Source: Agrobacterium tumefaciens
GTDB lineage: Bacteria > Pseudomonadota > Alphaproteobacteria > Rhizobiales > Rhizobiaceae
NCBI RefSeq assembly: GCF_005221325.1
Contig: NZ_CP039888.1
Coordinates: forward strand, 806,001-870,000
Length of the DNA: 64,000 nt
Direction of reading: 5' to 3'
Part shown: positions 34,719-43,119 of the stretch, in pieces
Layout: the number at the start of each line of letters is the position of its first letter
Numbering within the stretch: position 1 is the first letter of the stretch
Position numbers and translations under genes: made by a program
Notes under the pieces: generated by a model
Told to the model about the DNA's origin: nothing
Database searches by the model: none
The model's input: only the letters and a program-made list of their open reading frames with translations

Positions 34719-35540
34719 TCAGGCGGGCTGTGCGCTCACCTCAGCCTTGCGTTCGTCAAAAGCGAGTTTCATCGCTTTCGTCACGTCGCGGGTCGTTGCG
34801 AAATAGCTGTCGCTGCGCACCCAATACCGCAACTTGACGGTAGCGCTGTCAGTGCTGACGGAATCGACGAACGTCACGGGGGCGGGGTCCAGCAACACCC
34901 GGCTTTCCGAGCGCACCACGCGCATCAGCATATCCTGCGCGGCAGCAAGATCCTCGTCGTTCTTCACCGTCAGGCTCACTTCGTGACGGCGCGACGGGAA
35001 GCGGCTGTAATTGGTGATCGGTACGTTCCAGAGCGTGGAATTGGGCGCAAGCCGATAAAGCCCGTCACTCGTCTTGAGTTCGGTGGCAAACAGACCGATT
35101 TCAATGATCGTGCCGCTGACGGAGCCGGTCTCGATATATTCGCCGACCCGGAAGGGGCGCAGCACAAGCAGCATGATGCCGGCGGCGATGTTCTGCAGCG
35201 TGCCTTGCAGCGCAAGACCGATGGCGAGGCCGGCAGCGCCAAGGGCGGCGAGGATCGAGGCCGTCTGCACCCCGAACTGGCCAAGCACCATGACGATGAC
35301 CAGAATGAGCACCACATATCGAATGGCGCCCGCGAAGAAACCGGCGAGCGTCGCATCGAAACCGCGGATGCGCGACAGGCCCTGAAAGGCCCAGCGCTGC
35401 AGGAAAGTTGCGGCCAGCCAGCCAATGATCAGCAGCAGCAGCGCCCCGATGACCGAAAAGGAATATTGCACCGCCAGCGCGCTCGCCTGCCGTACGGCCG
35501 TCTGCGATGCGACGATGATATCCGTTGCCTGTTGTTCCAT
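34719..35540 (-). CDS. MscS-family small-conductance mechanosensitive channel
   Basis: Inner-membrane channel that opens on hypo-osmotic shock. It has 273 residues, close to E. coli MscS. An N-terminal periplasmic helix, membrane segments at about residues 28-50, 72-90 and the pore helix AALGAAGLAIGLALQGTLQNIAAG, then the cytoplasmic beta domain (RPFRVGEYIETGSVSGTIIEIGLF, PNSTLWNVPITNYSR) and a C-terminal alpha/beta domain. Gly/Ala packing in the pore helix is conserved. Confidence 0.93.
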   Translation of the reverse strand: MEQQATDIIVASQTAVRQASALAVQYSFSVIGALLLLIIGWLAATFLQRWAFQGLSRIRGFDATLAGFFAGAIRYVVLILVIVMVLGQFGVQTASILAALGAAGLAIGLALQGTLQNIAAGIMLLVLRPFRVGEYIETGSVSGTIIEIGLFATELKTSDGLYRLAPNSTLWNVPITNYSRFPSRRHEVSLTVKNDEDLAAAQDMLMRVVRSESRVLLDPAPVTFVDSVSTDSATVKLRYWVRSDSYFATTRDVTKAMKLAFDERKAEVSAQPA

Positions 35541-35617
35541 GAATTATCCCCTGATTTTATTGCCGTTCAGGGTTGGTAACGAATGGGTGCCGCAGCGGTT
35601 CCGCCCAAAATCGGGCC

Positions 35618-36136
35618 TCAGCCGGCAAGCGGCAGCACGAAAGGCACGTTGCCATCGGTATCCGCCCCCCGGCCGATCGCCTTGATCGCCTTGATAAGCC
35701 GGCCCTCGCGCCCCAGCAGCCGGTCGCCGATGGCGATGATGCGGGCATTGGGCGTGACATAGGGCGAGGCGGCGCGCAGTCGCAGCGCAAGCTCAGCCTC
35801 ATCCTGATCAGGGTAAAGGCTGAGAGCGGCGATGACGGCGGCGGCCGGCGAGCGCGAAATCCCCATCCAGCAATGGATGAGCAACGGCGCGGATTGATCC
35901 CATTCCCGCGCGAAATCGATCAGCTTCACCACATGCGCATCATCGGGGGCGATGAGATTGCCGGTGCCCTTGAAGGCGATATCATTCATGGCAAGCGTCA
36001 GATGCCGCTCGGCGGCAATGACGGCCGGGCGGTGAAAGCTCTGCTCCCTGGCGATCAGCGTCACCATTTCGCGGGCCTTATGCTTTACGGCCATTTCGGC
36101 GATCCGCGACAGCGGCGATACCACGATGGTTGTCAT
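35618..36136 (-). CDS. Tyrosine/dual-specificity-like protein phosphatase
   Basis: A 172-residue phosphatase-like protein. The P-loop HCWMGISRS (Cys89, Arg95) fits the HC(X5)R active site, and an Asp upstream (IAPDDAHVVKLIDFA) could be the general acid. The rest resembles the predicted protein-tyrosine phosphatases of rhizobia. The start (MTTIVVSPL) overlaps the stop of the HD gene by 4 bp, so the two are co-transcribed. The substrate is unknown. Confidence 0.85.
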   Translation of the reverse strand: MTTIVVSPLSRIAEMAVKHKAREMVTLIAREQSFHRPAVIAAERHLTLAMNDIAFKGTGNLIAPDDAHVVKLIDFAREWDQSAPLLIHCWMGISRSPAAAVIAALSLYPDQDEAELALRLRAASPYVTPNARIIAIGDRLLGREGRLIKAIKAIGRGADTDGNVPFVLPLAG

Positions 36137-36756
36137 GTCGCGCTCCGGGTTTTGGTCACGCGCAGCGTCTCGATTGCCTCGAATCGCGCGATGAACAGTC
36201 TTTGTGCCTCTGTCGAGGGAAGCGGGATGATATCGAACATATCGCGGGTGATGCCGCGCGGCAGGCCGAAAAATTTCTGGGCTTCGGCGGTGGAAAAACC
36301 GGCAAGCTCCGTCGCTTCGAAAAAGGCGGCCACCGTGTCGGCCTTCTTGATGCGGTCCTTCAACTCGCGCGATGCATGCGGAGGGAGGCCGAAGCGCAGA
36401 TGCACGGCGGCTTCCAGCCGCTTTTCCACGGTCTTGTAGCCACCGCCGACCACGGATTTGAACGGCGAGATCATGTCGCCGATGACATATTCCGGCGCAT
36501 CGTGCAGAAGCGCCATCTGCATCTCGTCTGGCGTGGCACCCGTGCACATGCGGCAGAAAATGGTCTCGACGATGAGGCAATGCTGGGCGACGGAAAAGGC
36601 GTGGTCGCCACGCGTCTGGCCATTCCAGCGGGCAACACGGGCAAGGCCATGGGCAATGTCGGCGATTTCCACATCGAGCGGGGAAGGGTCGAGCAGATCG
36701 AGCCGCCGTCCCGACAGCATGCGCTGCCACGCACGCGGACTTTTTGCGGGTGCCAC
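36133..36756 (-). CDS. HD-domain 5'-nucleotidase-like protein (YfbR-type)
   Basis: A 207-residue HD hydrolase. The metal site is seen as His in RGDHAFSVAQHC, His-Asp in MALLHDAPEYVIGDM and Asp in IKKADTVAAFFEA; the LLHDAPEYVIGDMISPFK stretch is characteristic of YfbR-like 5'-deoxynucleotidases. The start codon is GTG (MAPAKSPRAW), 2 bp after the YgfZ-like gene, and its end overlaps the phosphatase gene. Likely a three-gene operon. Confidence 0.87.
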   Translation of the reverse strand: MAPAKSPRAWQRMLSGRRLDLLDPSPLDVEIADIAHGLARVARWNGQTRGDHAFSVAQHCLIVETIFCRMCTGATPDEMQMALLHDAPEYVIGDMISPFKSVVGGGYKTVEKRLEAAVHLRFGLPPHASRELKDRIKKADTVAAFFEATELAGFSTAEAQKFFGLPRGITRDMFDIIPLPSTEAQRLFIARFEAIETLRVTKTRSAT

Positions 36757-36758
36757 TC

Positions 36759-37607
36759 TCAGTCCTCCGCCCGAGCCGCCGGATCGGCTGCCGGGAAGGA
36801 GAGACCGCTCCAGACCGGCAGGGCCACGCTCACCGCGACATTGTCCGCAAGCAGCGGCGTGCCGGCGGCTAGCGCATCGGCAATACGGTCGGTCCGCACG
36901 ATGGCAAGCGCTTTGTTGCCGTGGATGGTTCCGAGTGCACCAACGGGTTTTCCATTGGCGGTAATCTCCGTTCCGCTGACCGGGAGCGTGCCATCGGCCG
37001 AGACGGTCACGACGCGCCGTCTTGCCGTGCCGCGATGTTTCATACGTGAGACGACTTCCTGGCCAACGAAGCAGCCTTTCCTGAAGGAAACGCCGTCATT
37101 CACATCCATCAGCACATCATGGGGAAAGGCGTCCTGCAGCGCATAATCCAGGCCGGATTCGGCAATGCCGTGCTCGACGCGCAGCGCCTCATAGGCTGCG
37201 ACATCGCCAGAGGCGGATGCGCCGGGCACACGCCGGAGATCGACACTCGCCTTGGCGAAACGGCCGTCCCGCACGCCTGCCTCCGGCACGCTGCCGCCCC
37301 AGAAAACGCTGACGCCTTCCACGGTCTCGGCCTTCAGCTCGACGGGGGCGCGCAGTTTGTACATGGTCAGGCGGCGCAGCAGCGCATCCTGTTCGGCGGC
37401 ACCCGTCTCGATCAGATAATCTCCGCCGTCGCGCCAGATCAGGAAATCGAACAGGATCTTGCCCTGCGGCGTAAGAAGCGCCGATGCGCGGGCTTCGCCT
37501 TCCGGCAGATTTTCGATATCGGCCGTGATCAGATTGTTCAGAAACTCTTCGGCGCCGGTGCCAGATACCCGGATCAGGCGGCGGTCGGCAAGAAAGGCGG
37601 AAGGCAT
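36759..37607 (-). CDS. ygfZ: YgfZ/CAF17-like tRNA-modifying protein
   Basis: Folate-binding protein of the GcvT-like family that supports iron-sulfur cluster enzymes such as MiaB. It has 282 residues from MPSAFLADRRLIRVSG; an in-frame ATG at 37688 adds 27 residues without family features. The signature KGCFVGQEVVSRMKHRGTARRR with the conserved Cys is present. It is first in a compact minus-strand group with an HD nucleotidase and a phosphatase. Confidence 0.92.
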   Translation of the reverse strand: MPSAFLADRRLIRVSGTGAEEFLNNLITADIENLPEGEARASALLTPQGKILFDFLIWRDGGDYLIETGAAEQDALLRRLTMYKLRAPVELKAETVEGVSVFWGGSVPEAGVRDGRFAKASVDLRRVPGASASGDVAAYEALRVEHGIAESGLDYALQDAFPHDVLMDVNDGVSFRKGCFVGQEVVSRMKHRGTARRRVVTVSADGTLPVSGTEITANGKPVGALGTIHGNKALAIVRTDRIADALAAGTPLLADNVAVSVALPVWSGLSFPAADPAARAED

Positions 37608-37730
37608 GGCGTCACCGTTCGGTTCGTCGATACTATGCGGATAGCGGGCAAGATGCATATGCACTTTGCCGGAATGCTCATTCCGCACAGTTAGGATTTT
37701 TGCCAGAGCACGGCAAGCGCCGGGATGCGA

Positions 37731-38498
37731 TCAATCGCCGGCGGTGAAGAACTTCCATTTGCCATCGGGCGAAATGCCGACGCGGTAGAAGCTGTAATTG
37801 CCATATTCCTGCATATCCGCCAGATCACCCGCCGTGATGATGCGCAAGAGCTCCACCTTTTCCGGCGCGGTCAGCGTATTCAGCGGCTTCCCGGCGAAAT
37901 AGGGGAAAACATAGGCTTCGTCAGGCGTGCCGGCATCGATATGGGCATAACCGGTAGACAAGAGATCGATGATGATCGCCAGCACTTCCAGGCCATCAGG
38001 ATCACCGGAATAGCTTTTCAGCGCCGCGATCGGGTCTTCGCCGTCATTGCCGTCGATACGGAACTGATTCTGCCCGGCGGCGATGAAGGGCCGCAATTTC
38101 TCGATATCGCCTGACGCGGCGGCATCGATGATCTGCTGGCGCAGCTTGCGCACGGGCTCCGGCGCCTTGGAAATATCGTGCTCGATGACAACGGACATTT
38201 CCGGTGTCGTGTCGGGCTTGGCGGATTGCTGCTTCGTCTGGCCGGCGGAACGATCGACCAGCGGGTCGGGCAGGGGAATGCCTTCCGAATCGCCTTCGAC
38301 TTCGTCGGGTTCCGCAGGCTGTGCCTGCTGCGGCTGTTCGCCGTTCTGTGCCTGCGGTTCGCTTTCACTCTTCTGCGCCGGCTTCAGCTCGGAAAGGGCG
38401 AAGGCTTTTTCAGGCAGGCTAACAGGGCCGGCGGTGAGCGCAAGCAGGATGGACAGCAGGGCGGAAGAGCGCAAAAGCCCCTTGCTCAGGCAAGACAT
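37731..38498 (-). CDS. Secreted hypothetical protein
   Basis: A 255-residue protein, not assigned to a named family. An N-terminal signal peptide (LLRSSALLSILLALTAG, cleavage near AFA) is followed by a low-complexity Glu/Gln/Pro-rich linker (about residues 40-105) and a folded C-terminal region of about 150 residues (PVRKLRQQIIDAAASGDIEKL to GISPDGKWKFFTAGD). It is probably periplasmic. Similar proteins occur in other rhizobia as conserved hypotheticals. Confidence 0.8.
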   Translation of the reverse strand: MSCLSKGLLRSSALLSILLALTAGPVSLPEKAFALSELKPAQKSESEPQAQNGEQPQQAQPAEPDEVEGDSEGIPLPDPLVDRSAGQTKQQSAKPDTTPEMSVVIEHDISKAPEPVRKLRQQIIDAAASGDIEKLRPFIAAGQNQFRIDGNDGEDPIAALKSYSGDPDGLEVLAIIIDLLSTGYAHIDAGTPDEAYVFPYFAGKPLNTLTAPEKVELLRIITAGDLADMQEYGNYSFYRVGISPDGKWKFFTAGD

Positions 38499-38512
38499 GA
38501 TAGACTCCGGCT

Positions 38513-38770
38513 TTACTGTATCACCCGCTGCGGCGAAAATTCGCCCTGAAGCATGCGCTGCCGCAGCGATTCCAGCATTGCTTCCGCGCCGGCCTCGCCG
38601 TGAATACGGATGGTTTCGCGCATGGCCAGAGCAATCGCGGCATCGGCGATGATCTCAGGCTCGATGCCGTCGGCCATGCCGTCAGCCCATGCCTCGTTCT
38701 GGTGTTCCAGAGCGACCTGCATCTTTTCATGCACGATCATATCGTCGATTTCGTTACGGCTTGTCTGCAT
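38513..38770 (-). CDS. Small conserved hypothetical protein
   Basis: An 85-residue acidic, mostly helical protein (MQTSRNEIDDMIVHEKMQVAL start, ending GEFSPQRVIQ). No signal peptide, membrane segment or recognised motif. It ends 14 bp before the secreted protein gene on the same strand, so the two are likely co-transcribed. Function unknown. Confidence 0.7.
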   Translation of the reverse strand: MQTSRNEIDDMIVHEKMQVALEHQNEAWADGMADGIEPEIIADAAIALAMRETIRIHGEAGAEAMLESLRQRMLQGEFSPQRVIQ

Positions 38771-38875
38771 TTTTCATCCTCGACAGGGCGGGCAAGTCCT
38801 TACCACCCTGTTAACAACACTAGCAGCCTTTTATCAAAACGGCACGGGCTGCGGCGAAAAGAGGTTAATAAACCT

Positions 38876-39331
38876 TTAATTTCCGAACCTGGACGCGATT
38901 TCCTGCGCGAGTGTTGCCCCTTCGTTACGGTAGTTCTCTTCTGCCATGATGGCGGCGCGTGTGCAACTGGTGTGGATAGCTGCAAAGGAGCGGTATCCAC
39001 GGTTGAATGCAGCCGTCATGCGCTGGCGTCGTTCGGGTTCGTTGGCCGTATCAGCAGCCAGAAGGTCGCTCATCGATTTGCGCCAGTCCTCCGGTCCGGA
39101 GGAGGGGCACAGGGTTCTCAGATATTGCACCGCGCCCAATATTTCCGAAAGCCGCGCCAGCTTGTCGTCATATGGAGCAGGTTTGGGCGGCGCCGCTTCC
39201 GCAGGACGGGCCTCGGAAACAGGTTTCGAAGGCTGCGCATAAGCGATGCCTTCTTGCCCTGATATGGCAAGCATTGTCAGAAAAAGAGACAGGAAGATGG
39301 TCGGTCGTATCAAAATTCTATTCTGCCCCAC
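38876..39331 (-). CDS. TIGR02301-type secreted conserved protein
   Basis: A 151-residue protein with an N-terminal hydrophobic signal (ILIRPTIFLSLFLTMLAISG, cleavage near AYA), a Pro/Ala-rich linker and a helical domain containing LSEILGAVQYLRTLC, DWRKSMSDLLAAD, FNRGYRSFA and a second Cys in HTSCTRAA, the pattern of the TIGR02301 family of rhizobial secreted proteins. No ATG fits; a GTG at 39331 is chosen, and the longer frame to 39436 adds unlikely residues. The two Cys could form a disulfide. Function unknown. Confidence 0.75.
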   Translation of the reverse strand: MGQNRILIRPTIFLSLFLTMLAISGQEGIAYAQPSKPVSEARPAEAAPPKPAPYDDKLARLSEILGAVQYLRTLCPSSGPEDWRKSMSDLLAADTANEPERRQRMTAAFNRGYRSFAAIHTSCTRAAIMAEENYRNEGATLAQEIASRFGN

Positions 39332-39411
39332 ACATACTCGTGAACTGTTGGCTCGTGACCATCCGGCGGGCGGATCAGCCCTAAATAATAACGATTCTGG
39401 CTGGCTGGCAA

Positions 39412-39828
39412 TCATGCAAGCAGGCGCTCGGCACATTCGATGACACTTTCGGGCGCCGGCAGAAGGCGAATCTCCGCCAATGTGTACCAGCCCGCATCCG
39501 CCGCATCGTCACCCACCGTCACCAACGGATCGGTATGGGTTTCCACGGTGAAGACGGACAGGAAAAAATGGCTCGTCAGCACGCCTTCAGCGTCATGGGT
39601 GGGAAGATCGTAGGTCGCGAAGAGCTGCGGCCTGCGGGCGACGATGCCGGTTTCCTCGTGCAATTCGCGCAGTGCCGTTTCCGCCGGGCTTTCCCCTTCT
39701 TCAGCCCGCCCGCCCGGAAAGGCGAACATGTCCTTGGAGGGTGGGTTGATGCGGCGCACCAGAAGCAGCCGGTCTCCGTTCCTGACGATGGCGGAGGAGG
39801 CGGCACGGGGCTTGATACGAAGGGTCAT
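39412..39828 (-). CDS. Nudix hydrolase
   Basis: A 138-residue pyrophosphohydrolase. The Nudix box runs from Gly40 to Ile62 (GGRAEEGESPAETALREL then HEETGI) with all metal-binding Glu residues, consistent with GX5EX7REUXEEXGU. The substrate, probably an oxidised nucleotide or nucleoside diphosphate derivative, cannot be told from sequence. Confidence 0.92.
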   Translation of the reverse strand: MTLRIKPRAASSAIVRNGDRLLLVRRINPPSKDMFAFPGGRAEEGESPAETALRELHEETGIVARRPQLFATYDLPTHDAEGVLTSHFFLSVFTVETHTDPLVTVGDDAADAGWYTLAEIRLLPAPESVIECAERLLA

Positions 39829-39961
39829 GAATGGTTTCGCTTGTTTCGGCCGTTTCCGGCCTGTCTATCGTGGTATCGTGGTTCGGGAAAACCGATTCCG
39901 GTTTCCGCGCCGATGGTTATAGTCCGGAACAGGCGCGATTGTGCATGCTAAAGACGGTGGA

Positions 39962-40285
39962 ATGAAGGTCTATCTTATCTATGCTCTGGCGGCCGTTGCC
40001 GAAATTGCTGGCTGTTTCTCCTTCTGGGCCTGGCTGAAACTCGGCAAGACCGGCTGGATATTGCTGCCCGGCATGGTGGCGCTGGCGGCTTTTGCGTGGC
40101 TTCTGACGCTGGTTCCGACCGAGGCGGCGGGCAGGGCCTATGCTGCCTATGGCGGGATCTATATTGCCGCCTCGCTGTTCTGGCTCTGGGGCGTGGAAGG
40201 GCATGCGCCGGACAGGTGGGATATTGCCGGCGGCGTCGTCTGCCTTGCCGGCACCGCCATCATCCTGTTCGGACCAAGGGCGTAA
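39962..40285 (+). CDS. YnfA family (UPF0060) membrane protein
   Basis: A 107-residue protein with four hydrophobic segments, matching the YnfA/UPF0060 family of small inner-membrane proteins related to SMR-type transporters. Family features are [39 protein letters not shown] and [10 protein letters not shown]. The start at MKVYLIYA follows aaagacggtgga. The SRAP gene starts 10 bp after its stop, suggesting an operon. Confidence 0.92.
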   Translation: MKVYLIYALAAVAEIAGCFSFWAWLKLGKTGWILLPGMVALAAFAWLLTLVPTEAAGRAYAAYGGIYIAASLFWLWGVEGHAPDRWDIAGGVVCLAGTAIILFGPRA

Positions 40286-40295
40286 GGAGAAGGCG

Positions 40296-41057
40296 ATGTG
40301 CGGACGTTTCGTGCTGAAGGCGACGCCGGAAGAGATCGCCGACTATCTCGATCTGATCGGTCTTGAGGATTTTCCCGCCCGTTTCAACATCGCGCCGACC
40401 CAACCCATTCTGGTCGTCATGGAAGGCGAGCGGCAGGAGCGCGGCAGCAACCTGCCCAACCGCCGGGCCGTGCTGGTGCGCTGGGGTTTCATGCCGGGCT
40501 GGGTGAAGGATCCGAAGGACTTTCCTCTGCTCATCAATGCCCGTTCTGAAACCGCAATCGGCAAGGCCTCCTTCCGTGCCGCCATGCGCCATCGCCGCGT
40601 GCTCGTCCCGGCAACGGGTTTTTATGAATGGCGACGCCCGCCTAAGGAGGAGGGCGGCAAACCGCGACCCTATTTCATCCGCCCGAAAAACGGTGGCATC
40701 GTCGCTTTCGCAGGTCTCATGGAAACCTGGTCGTCCGCCGATGGCTCTGAGGTCGATACCGGCGCAATCCTCACCACCGTCGCCAATGCCGCGATCGGTC
40801 GCATCCACGACCGCATGCCCGTGGTCATTGCGCCGGAAGATTTCAGCCGCTGGCTGGACTGCAAGACCCAGGAGCCACGCGAGGTGGCCGACCTGATGCG
40901 GCCGGTTCAGGATGATTTTTTCGAGATGATTCCCGTCTCGGACAAGGTCAACAAGGTCGCCAATGTCGGCGCCGATCTCATCGATCCGGTGCCGGAAAGC
41001 GCGCCGCTGGCGAAGATCAGACCGGTGAAGGATGATGGGCAGATGTCTTTGTTTTGA
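40296..41057 (+). CDS. SOS-response-associated peptidase (SRAP, YedK/HMCES-like)
   Basis: Forms a covalent DNA-protein crosslink with abasic sites in single-stranded DNA, shielding them from cleavage. It has 253 residues. Cys2, exposed after Met removal (MCGRFVL), is the nucleophile. Other conserved parts are FNIAPTQP, NARSETA, RRVLVPATGFYEW with the active-site Glu, and the His in IHDRMPVVI. A good ribosome-binding site (aaggagaaggcg) precedes the ATG. Confidence 0.94.
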   Translation: MCGRFVLKATPEEIADYLDLIGLEDFPARFNIAPTQPILVVMEGERQERGSNLPNRRAVLVRWGFMPGWVKDPKDFPLLINARSETAIGKASFRAAMRHRRVLVPATGFYEWRRPPKEEGGKPRPYFIRPKNGGIVAFAGLMETWSSADGSEVDTGAILTTVANAAIGRIHDRMPVVIAPEDFSRWLDCKTQEPREVADLMRPVQDDFFEMIPVSDKVNKVANVGADLIDPVPESAPLAKIRPVKDDGQMSLF

Positions 41058-41133
41058 GGTGTTTCCCGAGGCCAATGATGAAGGCTGGCCGTTTCCGCTT
41101 GGTCCTACAGAAGACTACCTCATTCATAAAGAA

Positions 41134-42426
41134 TCAGCCGTTCAGCCCGATCTTCTGCAGGCCTTCCTGGATCATGATGTCGGAATAGACGCGGTTGCGG
41201 CCGTTCGCCTTGGCGAGATAGAGCAACTGATCCGCCGCATTCAACTGATTGTCGAAAGGTTCGCCCTTTTCGATCTCCACGACGCCGAGTGAAATCGTCA
41301 GCGCCAGGCTGCTGCCGCTCAGCTGGCGGCCGTTCTTTTCCACTTGTTCGCGCAGCTCCTCGCAGAATGCATAGGCAGCCCGCGCATCCAGCCCGCGCAG
41401 GAACACGGCGAATTCCTCGCCACCGAGGCGGGCGGGGATATGGCGTTGCTCGTCGCACATGTCATGCAGCAGTTCGGCCAGTTTCTTCAGCGCCCTGTCG
41501 CCGGCATCATGCCCCAGCGTGTCGTTGATCTTCTTGAAATGGTCGATGTCGAGAATGGCGACGGCGCCGCTTTCGTCATTGTCATTGATGACGTCCATCA
41601 GCGCCCGCGTACGCTCGAAGAAGGAGCGACGGTTGGGCAGGCCGGTGAGGTGGTCCCGTTCGGCCAGTTCACGCAGGCGCTTGAGTTGCTTCAGCGTCTC
41701 GATATTGTTGTCGATGCGGCACTGCAACTCTTCCGGCACGAAGGGGCGGTAGACGAAATCCGATGCGCCTGCCTTGAGGAAGCTTGCCGAAAGCAGGCGG
41801 TCCGTGGAGGAGGATATGCCGATCACCCGCAGGTCTTCGGAGGACCGGCTGTCGCGAATGCGCCGTGTCAGTTCATAACCATCCATGTCAGGCATGTGGT
41901 AATCGGTAATGACCAGCTGGATCGACCGGTCCTGCGACAGGATTTCCAGCGCCCGGTTGCCCGAATGGGCCTCGCTGACCTTGAAATTCTGCCGCTCCAG
42001 AATTTCCACGAGGCCGGAGCGCGCGGTGCGCGCATCATCGACCACCAGAACGGAAAAGCGCTTATTGGTCAAAATCCGGTCGACCGTCTTGACCACGGCA
42101 TCGACGGTGCGATGACCGTCCTTGACGATATAGTCGATGATCTTCTTTTCGGCGTAACGCTTGCGCGCCTCCTCATCCACCGTCGCAGTGAAGACAATGG
42201 CCGGCACCTTGCGTTCGGATAGAAGTGTCAGAATTTCACCCTTCGGCGCATCTGGCAGATTGAGACCCGTCAGCGCCAGCGTGAAATTATCGGCCTGCAA
42301 GAGGGCATCGGCCTCGGCCATGCTGGCGCAATGGACGACCTCGGCTTCCGTCTCTTCCGAAAGCCGCGTTTTCAGCAGCATGGAAAGAGCAACGGAATCT
42401 TCAATCAGAAGGATTTTATCCTGCAT
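41134..42426 (-). CDS. pleD: PleD-like response regulator, diguanylate cyclase
   Basis: Expected to make cyclic di-GMP. It has 430 residues: two receiver domains and a GGDEF domain. Receiver 2 is complete (VLVVDDART, phospho-acceptor in VITDYHMPDMDG). Receiver 1 keeps LLIEDS but has Gly54 where the acceptor Asp is expected (LALTGLNLPDA), so it is probably a non-phosphorylated adaptor domain. The active site is RLGGEEFAVFL; the RxxD product-inhibition site is not seen before it (DEQRHIPARL). Start at MQDKILLIED; four residues can be added upstream. Confidence 0.93.
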   Translation of the reverse strand: MQDKILLIEDSVALSMLLKTRLSEETEAEVVHCASMAEADALLQADNFTLALTGLNLPDAPKGEILTLLSERKVPAIVFTATVDEEARKRYAEKKIIDYIVKDGHRTVDAVVKTVDRILTNKRFSVLVVDDARTARSGLVEILERQNFKVSEAHSGNRALEILSQDRSIQLVITDYHMPDMDGYELTRRIRDSRSSEDLRVIGISSSTDRLLSASFLKAGASDFVYRPFVPEELQCRIDNNIETLKQLKRLRELAERDHLTGLPNRRSFFERTRALMDVINDNDESGAVAILDIDHFKKINDTLGHDAGDRALKKLAELLHDMCDEQRHIPARLGGEEFAVFLRGLDARAAYAFCEELREQVEKNGRQLSGSSLALTISLGVVEIEKGEPFDNQLNAADQLLYLAKANGRNRVYSDIMIQEGLQKIGLNG

Positions 42427-42701
42427 GGCCGTCTCCAAGCCCCCCTGGCCCGTCTCCCCAGTCTTTCCTCAACGCCCAATATTCGTCATTCGCGTGTCCG
42501 CGAATTCGAAGGCCGGCTTATGCATTGTTGTGGAAAAAAATGCGGAATAGAAAAGTTCTTTTGTATTCACTAATCTATACGTAGGCGCTCGTATAGCCTT
42601 CTTGTCGAAGCCGGACTTTGTACTGCAGTTTCGTTGCGGCTTCGTTACAGAATTCTGCCAATTCTATGAATGGTTTGCGATCCGCAATGTCGCGGAGCGC
42701 G

Positions 42702-42735
42702 AAAAAACAAAAACGGCGCCTGCAAAAGGCGCCGC
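42702..42735 (-). terminator. Terminator of the 43-residue gene
   Basis: On the minus strand the perfect stem CGGCGCC / GGCGCCG around TTTTGCA is followed by TTTTTGTTTTTTC, a textbook rho-independent terminator about 80 bases after the stop of the small gene at 42817. Confidence 0.85.
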
Positions 42736-42816
42736 GTGATTGTTGATCTTCCGTCAGGATATCTCCGTCTTCCGGAAAATCCCCAATATCCGCTGACATC
42801 GAAAAACTGAATGTTT

Positions 42817-42948
42817 TCAGGCGGTTTTGGCGGCGGGCTTGCGCTTCAGCATCAGGGCTGCGGCAGCAACGGCCTTCAGTCCGAGCGGGCGGTAGTGGCT
42901 CTTGAGGTCGGGCTTCGCCTGCGGCTGCGCCTTCGTCTCGTTCGTCAT
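42817..42948 (-). CDS. Small basic hypothetical protein, 43 residues
   Basis: ATG at 42948 preceded by the strong ribosome-binding site ggagagagagaa; frame ends at 42817. The product starts MTNETKAQPQAKPDLKSHYR, has a short hydrophobic centre (LGLKAVAAAALML) and ends in a basic tail (KRKPAAKTA). It could be a membrane-associated small protein. A clear terminator follows. No family recognised; support comes from ribosome-binding site, codon use and terminator. Confidence 0.65.
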   Translation of the reverse strand: MTNETKAQPQAKPDLKSHYRPLGLKAVAAAALMLKRKPAAKTA

Positions 42949-43119
42949 TTCTCTCTCTCCACAATTCACGCCAATCGTCTTTTCGATGCGTGTGAGCCCC
43001 TTCTTTCGAGGCTAATCTTGACGGATTCGAGGCGAAAAAAACGAAGCCGGCTTTTCAGGGTGCGACATTTTGCGTCACAGCCTGCGCCGGCTTGTGTGGG
43101 AAAAAATAAACCTGCGGTT

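Noticed and set aside
42575..42964. 129-codon minus-strand frame covering the small gene at 42817
   Set aside because: It reads through the terminator hairpin and has no plausible start; the 43-residue frame has the good ribosome-binding site.
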